A stretch of 14,730 bases of DNA. Source: Anaerolineales bacterium. GTDB taxonomy: Bacteria > Chloroflexota > Anaerolineae > Anaerolineales > Villigracilaceae. A program made the translations under genes and the position numbers. Below, one piece after another: positions 1-9,374 of this stretch; the stretch's first letter is position 1, and the number at the start of each line of letters is the position of its first letter. The notes under the pieces are model-generated. The model did no database searches, had not been told where the DNA came from, and saw nothing but the letters and a program-made list of their open reading frames with translations. The stretch lies in assembly GCA_025056515.1 (NCBI GenBank), contig JANWWB010000177.1, forward strand, positions 1-14,730. The letters run 5' to 3'.

Positions 1-2812
<2,812 letters not shown>

Positions 2813-2819
2813 ATGAGAG

Positions 2820-2825
2820 ATTCTA
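2820..2825 (-). promoter_or_regulatory. putative -10 box of a leaderless membrane protein-gyrB transcript
   Basis: Minus-strand TAGAAT (5/6 match to TATAAT) at 2825-2820 ends 7 nt before the GTG at 2812. Transcription would start at or next to the start codon. No good -35 is visible at 16-18 nt: the 17-nt position reads CTGAGT. A TTGACT at 2835-2830 is too close to pair with this -10. The call rests mainly on the spacing pattern shared with radA and the PucC gene. Confidence 0.4.
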
Positions 2826-3048
2826 CCACAGTCAATAGATAGACTCAGAGAAGCAGCGCAAGAACCCTTAAGCAAAACACCGCCACAAGAGTCTCGGACG
2901 GAAATCTAAGCAAAGTCGTTGCCGGTTCGCAACACGCAAGAAAAAGAATACAGCTTTTTGGGGACCTAGATGGTCCATCAGCCGAAAAAGTAGCTCGATT
3001 CTTTGAGGTTGCCGGATGCAGTGTTCTATTTGGCTTACCGCTTGCTTT

Positions 3049-3077
3049 TTCGCAGAATCTATCCCCTGTCGTATAAT
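3049..3077 (+). promoter_or_regulatory. putative radA promoter, leaderless type
   Basis: TTCGCA (3049-3054, 4/6 match to TTGACA), a 17-nt spacer, then a perfect TATAAT (3072-3077). Only 6 nt separate the -10 from the radA ATG at 3084, so the transcript would begin at or very near the start codon. There is no room for a Shine-Dalgarno sequence. Confidence 0.65.
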
Positions 3078-3083
3078 AAGCCT

Positions 3084-4493
3084 ATGACCAAGATACACAC
3101 CCGTTACGTCTGCCAACAGTGTGGGCGCGTCTCTGCGGCCTACATGGGCAAGTGTCCGCAATGTGGTTCGTTCAACTCAATGGTCGAGGAAGTCGTCTCG
3201 GAAGAACCCCTTGTCCGTTCTCCTCGTCGCGGCTTAGGCAGACGCTCGGCGCCGAAGCGCATCGGCGAGGTCAGCGGCGAGGCAGAGGAGCGCCTGTCCG
3301 TCCCCATTGGCGAGTTCGCCCGCGTCTTGGGCGGCGGCATCGTCCCCGGCTCCATCGTCCTAGTTGGCGGCGACCCGGGCATCGGCAAGTCCACCCTGCT
3401 GCTACAACTGGCGATGACCCTGGCAGGCCGGCTTAAGGTGCTCTACGTTTCAGGCGAGGAATCCGAGCAGCAAGTGCGGATGCGCGCTGCCCGTCTCGAT
3501 CCGAACTATGCCGCGCTGACCAACCTCTATCTCGTCACTGAGACCGACCTGGAGGCCATCTTCGAGCATATCCGCGCTCTCAAGCCTGACTTGCTGATTG
3601 TTGACTCCATCCAGACCGTTTACCTCCCTGACCTGGACTCGGCAGCCGGTTCCGTTTCGCAGGTGCGTGAGTGTGCCAATCGGTTACGCGAACTAGCCAA
3701 GTCGGCCGGACCGGCAATCTTCGTCATCGGGCATGTCACCAAAGAAGGGACAATCGCCGGGCCGCGCGTCCTTGAGCATATCGTGGACACAGTCCTATAC
3801 CTGGAGGGTGACCGTTTCCAGGCCTATCGGCTGTTGCGCTCGGTCAAAAACCGCTTCGGCGCAACCGCCGAGGTGGGCGTCTTCGAGATGGCTGAGCATG
3901 GGCTGGTGGAAGTGCGCAATCCCTCAGAGGCCTTCCTGGCCGAGCGGATGGTCAACGTCCCTGGCTCGGCCATTGCTGTGACAATGGAAGGGACGCGCCC
4001 GCTGTTGGTGGAAGTGCAGGGGCTGACCAGCCCGGCGCAGTTTGGCAACGCTCGACGCACACCCAACGGTGTGGACTACAATCGCCTGCAGATGATCACC
4101 GCCGTATTGACGCGTCGCGTCGGGCTGAAATTGGCAGAGGCGGATATTTTTGTCAACGTGGTCGGTGGGTTACAAATCGAGGAGCCTGCCGCTGACCTGG
4201 CGATCGCTGCTGCCATTGCTTCCTCAATGCGCGACCTGCCCATCCGTGCCGACGCCGTGCTGATCGGTGAGGTGGGTTTAGCCGGAGAATTGCGCCTGCC
4301 CGGACAGATGCCCACCCGCCTGCGCGAGGCGGCCAAACTGGGCTTCAAGACTGCCATCGTGCCGAAACGCCTGCGCAAGGGCGAAAGCTGGCCGAGAGAG
4401 ATTCAAGTGCTGGAAGCGCGCTCACTCTACCAGGCGCTTGACCTGGCTTTTGGCATCCAGCGTGAACTGCCGCAGGGGAGGATGGTCGCATAG
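3084..4493 (+). CDS. radA: DNA repair protein RadA (Sms)
   Basis: RecA-like, DnaB-related ATPase that promotes branch migration and D-loop extension during recombination. The 469-residue product has the usual RadA plan. An N-terminal C4 zinc finger has C10, C13, C24 and C27. The ATPase core has Walker A GGDPGIGKST at 95-104, Walker B LLIVDS around 170-175 and the RadA-specific KNRFG motif at 255-259. A C-terminal Lon-like domain covers about 290-455. A longer frame from 3003 exists, but ATG 3084 places the zinc finger at the normal distance from the N-terminus and sits just behind the TATAAT box at 3072-3077. Length matches the family (about 450-460). It is followed by an 87-nt gap that holds the next gene's putative -10. 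Confidence 0.97.
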   Translation: MTKIHTRYVCQQCGRVSAAYMGKCPQCGSFNSMVEEVVSEEPLVRSPRRGLGRRSAPKRIGEVSGEAEERLSVPIGEFARVLGGGIVPGSIVLVGGDPGIGKSTLLLQLAMTLAGRLKVLYVSGEESEQQVRMRAARLDPNYAALTNLYLVTETDLEAIFEHIRALKPDLLIVDSIQTVYLPDLDSAAGSVSQVRECANRLRELAKSAGPAIFVIGHVTKEGTIAGPRVLEHIVDTVLYLEGDRFQAYRLLRSVKNRFGATAEVGVFEMAEHGLVEVRNPSEAFLAERMVNVPGSAIAVTMEGTRPLLVEVQGLTSPAQFGNARRTPNGVDYNRLQMITAVLTRRVGLKLAEADIFVNVVGGLQIEEPAADLAIAAAIASSMRDLPIRADAVLIGEVGLAGELRLPGQMPTRLREAAKLGFKTAIVPKRLRKGESWPREIQVLEARSLYQALDLAFGIQRELPQGRMVA

Positions 4494-4567
4494 ATGACCG
4501 GGCGCAGCGTAGTCCATCTTTTGTGAAATTCGCCGCAGAGATTCATCTTTTCTTTAATTGAGTTGAG

Positions 4568-4573
4568 TAAAAT
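4568..4573 (+). promoter_or_regulatory. putative -10 box of a leaderless PucC-family transcript
   Basis: TAAAAT (5/6 match to TATAAT) ends 7 nt before the ATG at 4581. No convincing -35 is present at 16-18 nt. The sequence upstream is AT-rich (4541-4560), unlike the preceding coding DNA. The spacing matches those of radA and the membrane-protein gene. Confidence 0.4.
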
Positions 4574-4580
4574 GTAGGGC

Positions 4581-5891
4581 ATGAAGTCACTTATGCTTAA
4601 ACGTTTCCAACTCGGTTTAATTCATGTCGCTGTTGCGATGACGCTGGTGCCTATCAACAGCACCCTCAATCGCGTCATGATTCATGAACTGGCCATCTCG
4701 GCAGCGCTCGTCGCCTTCTTGGCCTCCTTACCTTACTTGTTCTCCCCACTCCAAATGATCATCGGGTCGTTCTCGGACCGACATCCGCTCTTCGGATTAC
4801 GCCGCACGCCCTATATTCTTTTGGGTTTGTTGCTGTGTGTAGGTGGCGTAGTTGTTTCTCCCTGGGCGGCGTATCGGTTGGCCGGAGGCGGGTTGGACGG
4901 AGTCTTAGCCGGCTGGTTGCCTTTCCTGGCCTGGGGCATGGGCTACAATCTGGCGAGCGTTTCCTATCTGGCGCTGGCCTCCGAACTAACCGGCGAACAA
5001 GGACGCGGGCGGACGATTGCCGTTATGTGGTTTATGATGATTACGAGCATCATCTTTACGGCAATTGCCATCAGCCGTATGGTGGATCCGTATACTCCCC
5101 AAGCGCTCAGGAACGCTTTTTCGGCCGTAGGTGCGATGGCGCTTTTGCTCGGAGTCCTGGGGCTTCTTGGCCTGGAGAACCGTGCCACAGCAACGATGGC
5201 TACCGTAAAACGCGAACCAAGCTTCTCTGAAATTGTCGTGGCAATTTCGAAAAACGACGTAGCTATCCGTTTCTTCATCTACCTTCTGCTCCTCTTAGCC
5301 GCTATTCTCGGACAAGATGTGTTACTAGAACCGTTCGCAGCCGAAGCCTTCGGTTGGACTGTGGCCGAGACCACGCGTCTGACCTCCTTGTGGGGAGGTT
5401 TTGTTCTCTTGGCCATCATTCTTGCAGTGGGGTTGGAACGGCGCTTCTCTCGGCGCTTTGTCGCCCAGCTGGGCAATCTGACCGCTTTCACCGGGTTCTT
5501 ACTCATCCTGATAGGTGGTGGCCTGCGTCAGAGCGGTGTCTTCTACCTAGGAGTCATCGCCTTGGGAAGCGGCACCGGCCTTTCCACGGTTTCGAATTTG
5601 GCGCTGATGTTTGACATGACTCTGCCTGGCCAAGTTGGTCTCTTTATCGGGGCTTGGGGCGTCTCGAACGCACTTTCGCGCCTGCTTGGCTCGCTCTTGG
5701 GTGGCGCTGTGCGAGATATAGTCAAAGACCTGAGCGACAACTCGATTCTTGGATATGTCACGGTCTTTGCTCTAGAGGCCGGGATGTTGCTGATTGCGGT
5801 GTTTCTCTTGACCAGGATTGATGTGACCGCTTTCCAAAAGCGTGCGCGTGATCTCTCTCCGGTTGAGCGCGCAGCTTTGGCAGTAGAGTAG
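4581..5891 (+). CDS. PucC-family (BCH) MFS membrane protein
   Basis: Twelve-helix major-facilitator-type protein of 436 residues. The N-terminal third is the best evidence: NSTLNRVMIHELAI (26-39), then PYLFSPLQMIIGSFSDRHPLFGLRRTPYI (51-79). This is the pattern of the PucC/LhaA/BCH2 family, whose studied members help assemble or deliver (bacterio)chlorophyll to light-harvesting complexes. The usual MFS motif A is replaced by the family's SDRHPLFGLRRTPYI version. No bch, puf, puc or reaction-centre gene is in the window, so the substrate is unknown and light-harvesting assembly should not be assumed. Its stop is 8 nt before obg, suggesting co-transcription. Start ATG 4581 fits the -10 at 4568-4573; ATG 4593 is an alternative. 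Confidence 0.82.
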   Translation: MKSLMLKRFQLGLIHVAVAMTLVPINSTLNRVMIHELAISAALVAFLASLPYLFSPLQMIIGSFSDRHPLFGLRRTPYILLGLLLCVGGVVVSPWAAYRLAGGGLDGVLAGWLPFLAWGMGYNLASVSYLALASELTGEQGRGRTIAVMWFMMITSIIFTAIAISRMVDPYTPQALRNAFSAVGAMALLLGVLGLLGLENRATATMATVKREPSFSEIVVAISKNDVAIRFFIYLLLLLAAILGQDVLLEPFAAEAFGWTVAETTRLTSLWGGFVLLAIILAVGLERRFSRRFVAQLGNLTAFTGFLLILIGGGLRQSGVFYLGVIALGSGTGLSTVSNLALMFDMTLPGQVGLFIGAWGVSNALSRLLGSLLGGAVRDIVKDLSDNSILGYVTVFALEAGMLLIAVFLLTRIDVTAFQKRARDLSPVERAALAVE

Positions 5892-5899
5892 GATGGGGA

Positions 5900-7162
5900 A
5901 TGTTCATTGACGAGGCCGAAATCGAGGTCAAGTCGGGTAAGGGTGGCGATGGTATGGTGCATTTCCGCCGTGAAAAGTTTGTCCCGCGCGGCGGGCCTGA
6001 TGGCGGTGATGGCGGTCGGGGTGGCGATGTCATCTTGGAAGTCAGTCCAACCCTGAATACCTTGGTCTCGTTTCGCCATGTCACTCGCTATGTCGCTGAA
6101 GATGGCAAAGACGGAGGCCCGCAGAATCGCACCGGTCGCAGCGCTGAGCCGCTGATTGTCTATGTTCCACCTGGTACAGTCGTTTACGATGCAGAAACCG
6201 GCGCCCTGCTTGGCGATCTGACCGAGCCGGGGCAGCGTTTGGTCGTCTGCCGTGGTGGCCGCGGCGGACGTGGCAACACCCACTTCAAGAGCTCGGTCAA
6301 CCAAGTTCCGCGCACCGCCGAACGCGGCGAGCCAGGAGAGGGAAAACGCCTGCGCTTGGAACTGAAATTGATTGCCGACATTGGCATTATCGGCGTGCCC
6401 AATGCAGGTAAATCCACCTTGCTGGCGGCCCTGACCAATGCCCGCCCGAAAATCGCTGACTATCCGTTCACAACCCTAGAGCCAAACTTGGGCGTAGCGA
6501 CCGTCGACGCTGAGACCACGGTTGTGTTGGCCGACATCCCTGGTCTTATCGAAGGAGCTTCGCGTGGCGTCGGGTTAGGATTTCAGTTCTTGCGTCATAT
6601 TCAGCGCACGCGTGTCCTGATTCACCTGCTGGATGGCCTTTCGCCTGACCCACTAGCTGATTATGCCCAGATCAACGCCGAAATGGCGCTTTTTGATCCC
6701 AATCTGGCGCGTAAGCCGCAAATTGTTGCCCTGAATAAAGCAGATCAGCCGGAAGTGCAGGAGCGCTGGGAAACGATCAAAGCAAAATTTAAAAAACAAA
6801 AAGTGGAGCTAAGGCTAATTTCGGCGCTGGCGCGTACGGGTGTGCGAGACCTGCTCCTCGAGGCGGTCCACCTTTTGAAGAAAGCGCCTCCACCACAACC
6901 GCTTGGCGACCAGACGCCTATCTATCGTCCTGAAGAAGATCCGAGCCAGTTCAAAATCGTGCGCGAAGGGGAAGGCTGGCGCATTCTCAGCAAGGCAATT
7001 GAGCGCGCAGCAGCCATGACTCCCTGGGACCAACCCGGGGCCGTGCGCCGTTTCCAGAAACTGATGGAACGTTTAGGCGTTGATGACGCTCTGCGAGAAG
7101 CCGGTGCACAAGACGGCGACAGTGTTTTCATCGGCGACTATGAATTAGAATATCAGGAATGA
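5900..7162 (+). CDS. obg: GTPase Obg/CgtA
   Basis: Ribosome-associated GTPase needed for late 50S assembly and linked to stress and growth control. The 420 residues show the three classic domains. The glycine-rich Obg fold is at 1-158 (GKGGDGMVHFRREKFVPRGGPDGGDGGRGG and GGRGGRGNTHF). The G domain has P-loop GVPNAGKS (165-172), the DYPFTTLEPNLG switch I region, DIPGLIEGAS (212-221), NKAD (279-282) and SAL (308-310). The C-terminal OCT domain is at about 340-420, after a proline-rich linker. Length and motifs are complete. It starts 8 nt after the PucC-family gene; no strong Shine-Dalgarno is seen, so translation may be coupled to that gene. Confidence 0.97.
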   Translation: MFIDEAEIEVKSGKGGDGMVHFRREKFVPRGGPDGGDGGRGGDVILEVSPTLNTLVSFRHVTRYVAEDGKDGGPQNRTGRSAEPLIVYVPPGTVVYDAETGALLGDLTEPGQRLVVCRGGRGGRGNTHFKSSVNQVPRTAERGEPGEGKRLRLELKLIADIGIIGVPNAGKSTLLAALTNARPKIADYPFTTLEPNLGVATVDAETTVVLADIPGLIEGASRGVGLGFQFLRHIQRTRVLIHLLDGLSPDPLADYAQINAEMALFDPNLARKPQIVALNKADQPEVQERWETIKAKFKKQKVELRLISALARTGVRDLLLEAVHLLKKAPPPQPLGDQTPIYRPEEDPSQFKIVREGEGWRILSKAIERAAAMTPWDQPGAVRRFQKLMERLGVDDALREAGAQDGDSVFIGDYELEYQE

Positions 7163-7168
7163 ACAGGA

Positions 7169-7912
7169 ATGGGAGTGTACTTCGCCGGCGATTACCCCGG
7201 ACCACCCTTTGAGTTTCTTGGCGTTGCACATTTGGCGGCAATTGGCTTTTTGATCGCTTTCAATCTTTGGCTCATCTCTTTCAAGAAAGCCGGTGAACGG
7301 GTCAAAAGGTGTATTCGTTGGGGGATGGCAATCGTCCTGTGGGGAAACGAAATCGCCTGGCATGTTTGGAACGCCTCAGTTGGCCGCTGGACAATTCAGA
7401 CCATGCTTCCACTCCACTTATGCAGTTTGCTAGTTTGGTTAAGCGGCTGGATGTTGGTGACAAAAAGTTATCGGATTTATGAGTTTTCCTATTTCCTAGG
7501 CATCGGCGGGGCAATTCAGGCGGTCTTGACCCCTGATTTGGGGATCTATGGCTTTCCGCACTTCCGTTTCTTTCAAACCTTTATTTCGCACGGTCTGATC
7601 ATCACCACAGCGATTTATATGACTGTCGTGGAAGGCTTTCGTCCCACTTGGAAATCTCTGGGACGCGTGTTGGTGGGCATTCATATCTATATGGTGCCGG
7701 TCTTTTTCCTGAATCGAGCGATTGGCTCAAATTACCTGATGATTAACGGAAAACCTGCCACTCCTAGCTTGCTCGATTTCTTTCCGGATTGGCCGGTGTA
7801 TATCCTTTACATGGAGGGGATTGGCCTGCTCACCAGCCTTTTGCTCTACCTTCCCTTTCTCCTTCAGGACTATCGTTCTCGACGACGAATTTCGACGCAA
7901 ATCTCACCGTGA
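7169..7912 (+). CDS. YwaF/TMEM164-like integral membrane protein (TIGR02206 type)
   Basis: A 247-residue protein with about seven hydrophobic segments. It matches my recollection of the TIGR02206/YwaF family, which includes eukaryotic TMEM164. Landmarks are the in-membrane LPLHLCSL motif (80-87, with H83 and C85), the glycine-rich GIGGAIQAVLTPD (111-123), FFQTFISHGLI (134-144, with H141) and the NRAIGSNYLMINGKPATPSLLDFFPDWPVYIL block (182-213). TMEM164 has been reported to be a cysteine-dependent acyltransferase acting on phospholipids. Whether C85 corresponds to that cysteine is inference, and bacterial members are largely uncharacterised. It starts 6 nt after the obg stop, so it is probably the last gene of the radA/pucC-like/obg run. 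It faces the convergent carH-like gene across 333 nt. Confidence 0.8.
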   Translation: MGVYFAGDYPGPPFEFLGVAHLAAIGFLIAFNLWLISFKKAGERVKRCIRWGMAIVLWGNEIAWHVWNASVGRWTIQTMLPLHLCSLLVWLSGWMLVTKSYRIYEFSYFLGIGGAIQAVLTPDLGIYGFPHFRFFQTFISHGLIITTAIYMTVVEGFRPTWKSLGRVLVGIHIYMVPVFFLNRAIGSNYLMINGKPATPSLLDFFPDWPVYILYMEGIGLLTSLLLYLPFLLQDYRSRRRISTQISP

Positions 7913-8245
7913 GTGTTTTATCTTGTCAACCAAAATCGGCTTGACTGGTGTGGGCGTCGCATCGATCAGCTTGCGATGTCTGAAGACCATGCGTTCATAT
8001 CGCTTGCGCTTTTCCCCTCTGTTCCAAGCAACTCGCGAGGGATTGTGGTGATTTCGGGTTCTTCGTCGTTCTGTGCGCCTTGATGAGTGGCATGGCCTTT
8101 CTGTTTGAGATGGTATTTTCATCGGGGGCTTCCGTGCATGAAACAGAGGTTCATGGGCACGTTGTTTCAAGAAAAGACAACTATATGGCTGTGATGCCTG
8201 GGTAGTCAGGGATGTTCTTCTTCTGTGGAAGGCTAAGCTGTGTGC
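7913..8245. other. 333-nt convergent intergenic region without supported gene
   Basis: This region lies between the ends of two converging genes. I find no convincing terminator: short stems exist (CCTG/CAGG around 8196-8210 and GTTGT/ACAAC around 8161-8181) but none has a U-tract. All frames are short. One plus-strand frame from ATG 8083 to TAG 8205 would give 40 residues with a hydrophobic start, but it has no ribosome binding site or recognisable similarity. Transcription termination may be factor-dependent here, or the region may hold a decayed gene. Confidence 0.6.
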
Positions 8246-9181
8246 TCAAGCCTGTGACAGGAGATTTTCTAAACGATTCATCGCTTCCTGAATAGTATTC
8301 CCCAGATACAAGCCAGCGACCAGCGCTTGCAAAGCTGGATTGACGACAAACGCACGTCCGCCAAAAGCAACGATCGGTTTTCCTCCTGCCTGAACAATCC
8401 ACCGCGGCCATTCCGATAAATGGCGTGCTGTTTCTTCTCGAATGGCTACCAGGATAACCAGGGGCGGATGAATTTGGCGCACGAAATCGGCTAAATCAGG
8501 AAAAGGAACATTCTGGCCCAGATAAGCCACCGGCCAACCCTTGCGCCGTAGCAACACCCCTAACATAAGCAGACTGCCCTCGTGCCATTCTTCCGGCGCG
8601 CAGGCGAGTACGATCGGATTGACCGGCTTCGGCGGCGGCCCGGTCACCATCCACATCAGCAGGCGGTGGCGCAGGTAGTTCGAGGCCAGATGTTCGGTGG
8701 CGACGGTAATGCGCCGCTCTTCCCACAGTCGGCCGATTTCAGCTAACGCCGGGCCGATGATCTCGGTGGTCAGAGCTTCAGGGGAGTAGAAGGCTAGCAT
8801 GTCGCCCATCATATGGTCGGCGCGTGATAGGTCGTGGCTGATGAGCGCTTCGACCAAGGCGTCGCGCAGGGAGTGCGAGGAGGTGGTCTCCGGGACAGGA
8901 CGTGCAGCAACCTCCGGCGCAGCAGGTAGGAACAAACGTCCTTCGCTCTCAAGAGCGCGCACTGCCGCAATTGCCCGACTGACGGTCATCCCCGAATCCA
9001 CCTGGGCTTTCACCCAGCGCAGACGGGCGATGTCCTTCTCCGAGTAGAGCCGATGTCCGCCGGACGTACGCGCCGACTGCGGGAATCCATAACGACGCTC
9101 CCAGGCGTGCAGGGTGGCGACCGGCACACCGGTCAGGCGGGTCACGACGCCAATGTTATAAAGAGGTTCGTCAGTCATCAT
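8246..9181 (-). CDS. carH: CarH/LitR-type MerR regulator with B12-binding photosensory domain
   Basis: Predicted light-responsive repressor. In CarH proteins adenosylcobalamin promotes a DNA-binding tetramer in the dark, and light cleaves the Co-C bond and releases DNA. The 311-residue product has an N-terminal MerR winged helix (about 8-75; YNIGVVTRLTGVPVATLHAWERRYGFP and GGHRLYSEKDIARL). A helical cap follows (about 105-180) with the conserved LWEERRITVATEHL segment (W153, E163, H164). A Rossmann-like cobalamin domain (about 188-300) carries EEWHEGSLL, with H200 at the place of the lower axial ligand. Longer upstream frames run through the predicted promoter, so I start at ATG 9181; the adjacent ATG 9178 is equally possible. 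It diverges from crtIB, the classic arrangement for light-controlled carotenogenesis. The symbol is assigned by domain and context; a B12-independent CarA-like or another B12-MerR role is possible. Confidence 0.88.
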   Translation of the reverse strand: MMTDEPLYNIGVVTRLTGVPVATLHAWERRYGFPQSARTSGGHRLYSEKDIARLRWVKAQVDSGMTVSRAIAAVRALESEGRLFLPAAPEVAARPVPETTSSHSLRDALVEALISHDLSRADHMMGDMLAFYSPEALTTEIIGPALAEIGRLWEERRITVATEHLASNYLRHRLLMWMVTGPPPKPVNPIVLACAPEEWHEGSLLMLGVLLRRKGWPVAYLGQNVPFPDLADFVRQIHPPLVILVAIREETARHLSEWPRWIVQAGGKPIVAFGGRAFVVNPALQALVAGLYLGNTIQEAMNRLENLLSQA

Positions 9182-9188
9182 CAACAAT

Positions 9189-9221
9189 TTGTCAGACGTT
9201 TCTTTGTTGTCAGACGTTTCT
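9189..9221. repeat. 18-bp-period direct repeat in the carH leader
   Basis: Two perfect 15-bp copies on the plus strand (TTGTCAGACGTTTCT at 9189-9203 and 9207-9221), separated by 3 nt. On the transcribed (minus) strand each contains CGTCTGACAA, which resembles the CCTTGACAAAA unit at the promoters. The repeat lies between the predicted carH transcription start and the carH start codon. It could be an extra operator or a leader element; a chance duplication is also possible. Confidence 0.7.
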
Positions 9222-9242
9222 CTGCGATGGCGGGCGAGTACT

Positions 9243-9271
9243 AGTGTACACGTTTGTTTGTATTTTGTCAA
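9243..9271 (-). promoter_or_regulatory. putative carH promoter
   Basis: On the minus strand: a perfect TTGACA -35 (9271-9266), a 17-nt spacer and TACACT as -10 (9248-9243, 4/6). It predicts a start near 9236 and a leader of about 55 nt containing the 18-bp-period repeat. The -35 lies in one arm of a 15-bp inverted repeat whose other arm carries the crt -35, so the two promoters are mirror images. On this strand ACA trinucleotides start at 9268, 9257 and 9247 (periods 11 and 10), suggesting autoregulation by CarH. Confidence 0.65.
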
Positions 9272-9310
9272 GGTTTACAAACAAAAACCAATACAAAACC
9301 TTGACAAAAT
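9262..9310. repeat. 15-bp perfect inverted repeat joining the two -35 boxes
   Basis: The sequence AAACCTTGACAAAAT at 9296-9310 is exactly repeated in inverse orientation at 9262-9276, with 19 nt between the arms. Each arm contains the TTGACA hexamer of one divergent promoter. A second inverted repeat overlaps it: TTTGTTTGTA (9253-9262) and TACAAACAAA (9276-9285). The two -35 hexamers are 29 nt apart, so polymerases on the two promoters would probably interfere. Confidence 0.9.
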
Positions 9311-9320
9311 CGTTACACAA
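9276..9320 (+). promoter_or_regulatory. putative CarH operator: ACA-centred repeats, 11-bp period
   Basis: Three contiguous 11-mers are visible: CCAATACAAAA (9288-9298), CCTTGACAAAA (9299-9309) and TCGTTACACAA (9310-9320). A related unit, TACAAACAAAA, lies at 9276-9286 and is offset by one base. The ACA cores start at 9281, 9293, 9304 and 9315. The middle unit supplies the crt -35 hexamer. Thermus CarH is known to bind direct repeats of this length overlapping a -35 element. Assigning this array to the adjacent CarH-like protein is inference from position and pattern. Confidence 0.7.
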
Positions 9321-9329
9321 ATCTATAAT
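9301..9329 (+). promoter_or_regulatory. crtIB promoter, consensus sigma-70 type
   Basis: Perfect TTGACA (9301-9306), a 17-nt spacer and perfect TATAAT (9324-9329), with a predicted start near 9336. This is the strongest promoter-like sequence in the window. Its -35 is covered by the 11-bp repeats, so the natural reading is a strong promoter kept off by a repressor. The leader is about 40 nt and ends with a GGAG Shine-Dalgarno (9362-9365) before ATG 9375. Confidence 0.85.
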
Positions 9330-9374
9330 GCTTGCATACCATCTAACCTCTGAGCTGATTTGGAGCAAAACCTT

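Larger units (their letters stand above)
2813..3083. other. divergent intergenic region between membrane protein-gyrB and radA
   Basis: About 270 nt separate the two divergently transcribed units. I see no convincing coding sequence on either strand. It holds the two putative -10 boxes at its ends and a small perfect inverted repeat, GGACC (2962-2966) / GGTCC (2972-2976), with a 5-nt loop and a preceding run of T. This could be a weak hairpin or a regulator site. Nothing else stands out. Confidence 0.6.

Noticed and set aside
2830..2835. Minus-strand TTGACT as -35 for the membrane-protein gene
   Set aside because: Only 4 nt separate it from the TAGAAT -10. At 17 nt it would face GTGAAT, which overlaps the start codon and is a poor -10.
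3003..3083. 27-residue N-terminal extension of RadA
   Set aside because: Would overlap the TATAAT promoter and put unusual hydrophobic residues before the zinc finger; family members start near MTKIHTRYVC.
5543..6304. 253-residue minus-strand frame across the PucC-family/obg junction
   Set aside because: Antisense to two well-supported genes, with low-complexity Thr/Ala/Ser/Arg content. It is a shadow of their codon structure.
8083..8205. 40-residue plus-strand frame in the convergent intergenic region
   Set aside because: It has a hydrophobic start and polar tail, but no Shine-Dalgarno, no promoter and no recognisable relatives; the frame continues upstream without a start. Mentioned in the intergenic entry only.
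8247..8262. CCTG-TGA-CAGG hairpin followed by a T-rich stretch as terminator
   Set aside because: The stem is only 4 bp and lies within the end of the carH-like coding sequence; too weak to call.
9182..9271. 30-residue N-terminal extension of the CarH-like protein
   Set aside because: It would start within the predicted -35 of its own promoter, and its sequence includes the 18-bp-period repeat rather than conserved protein.
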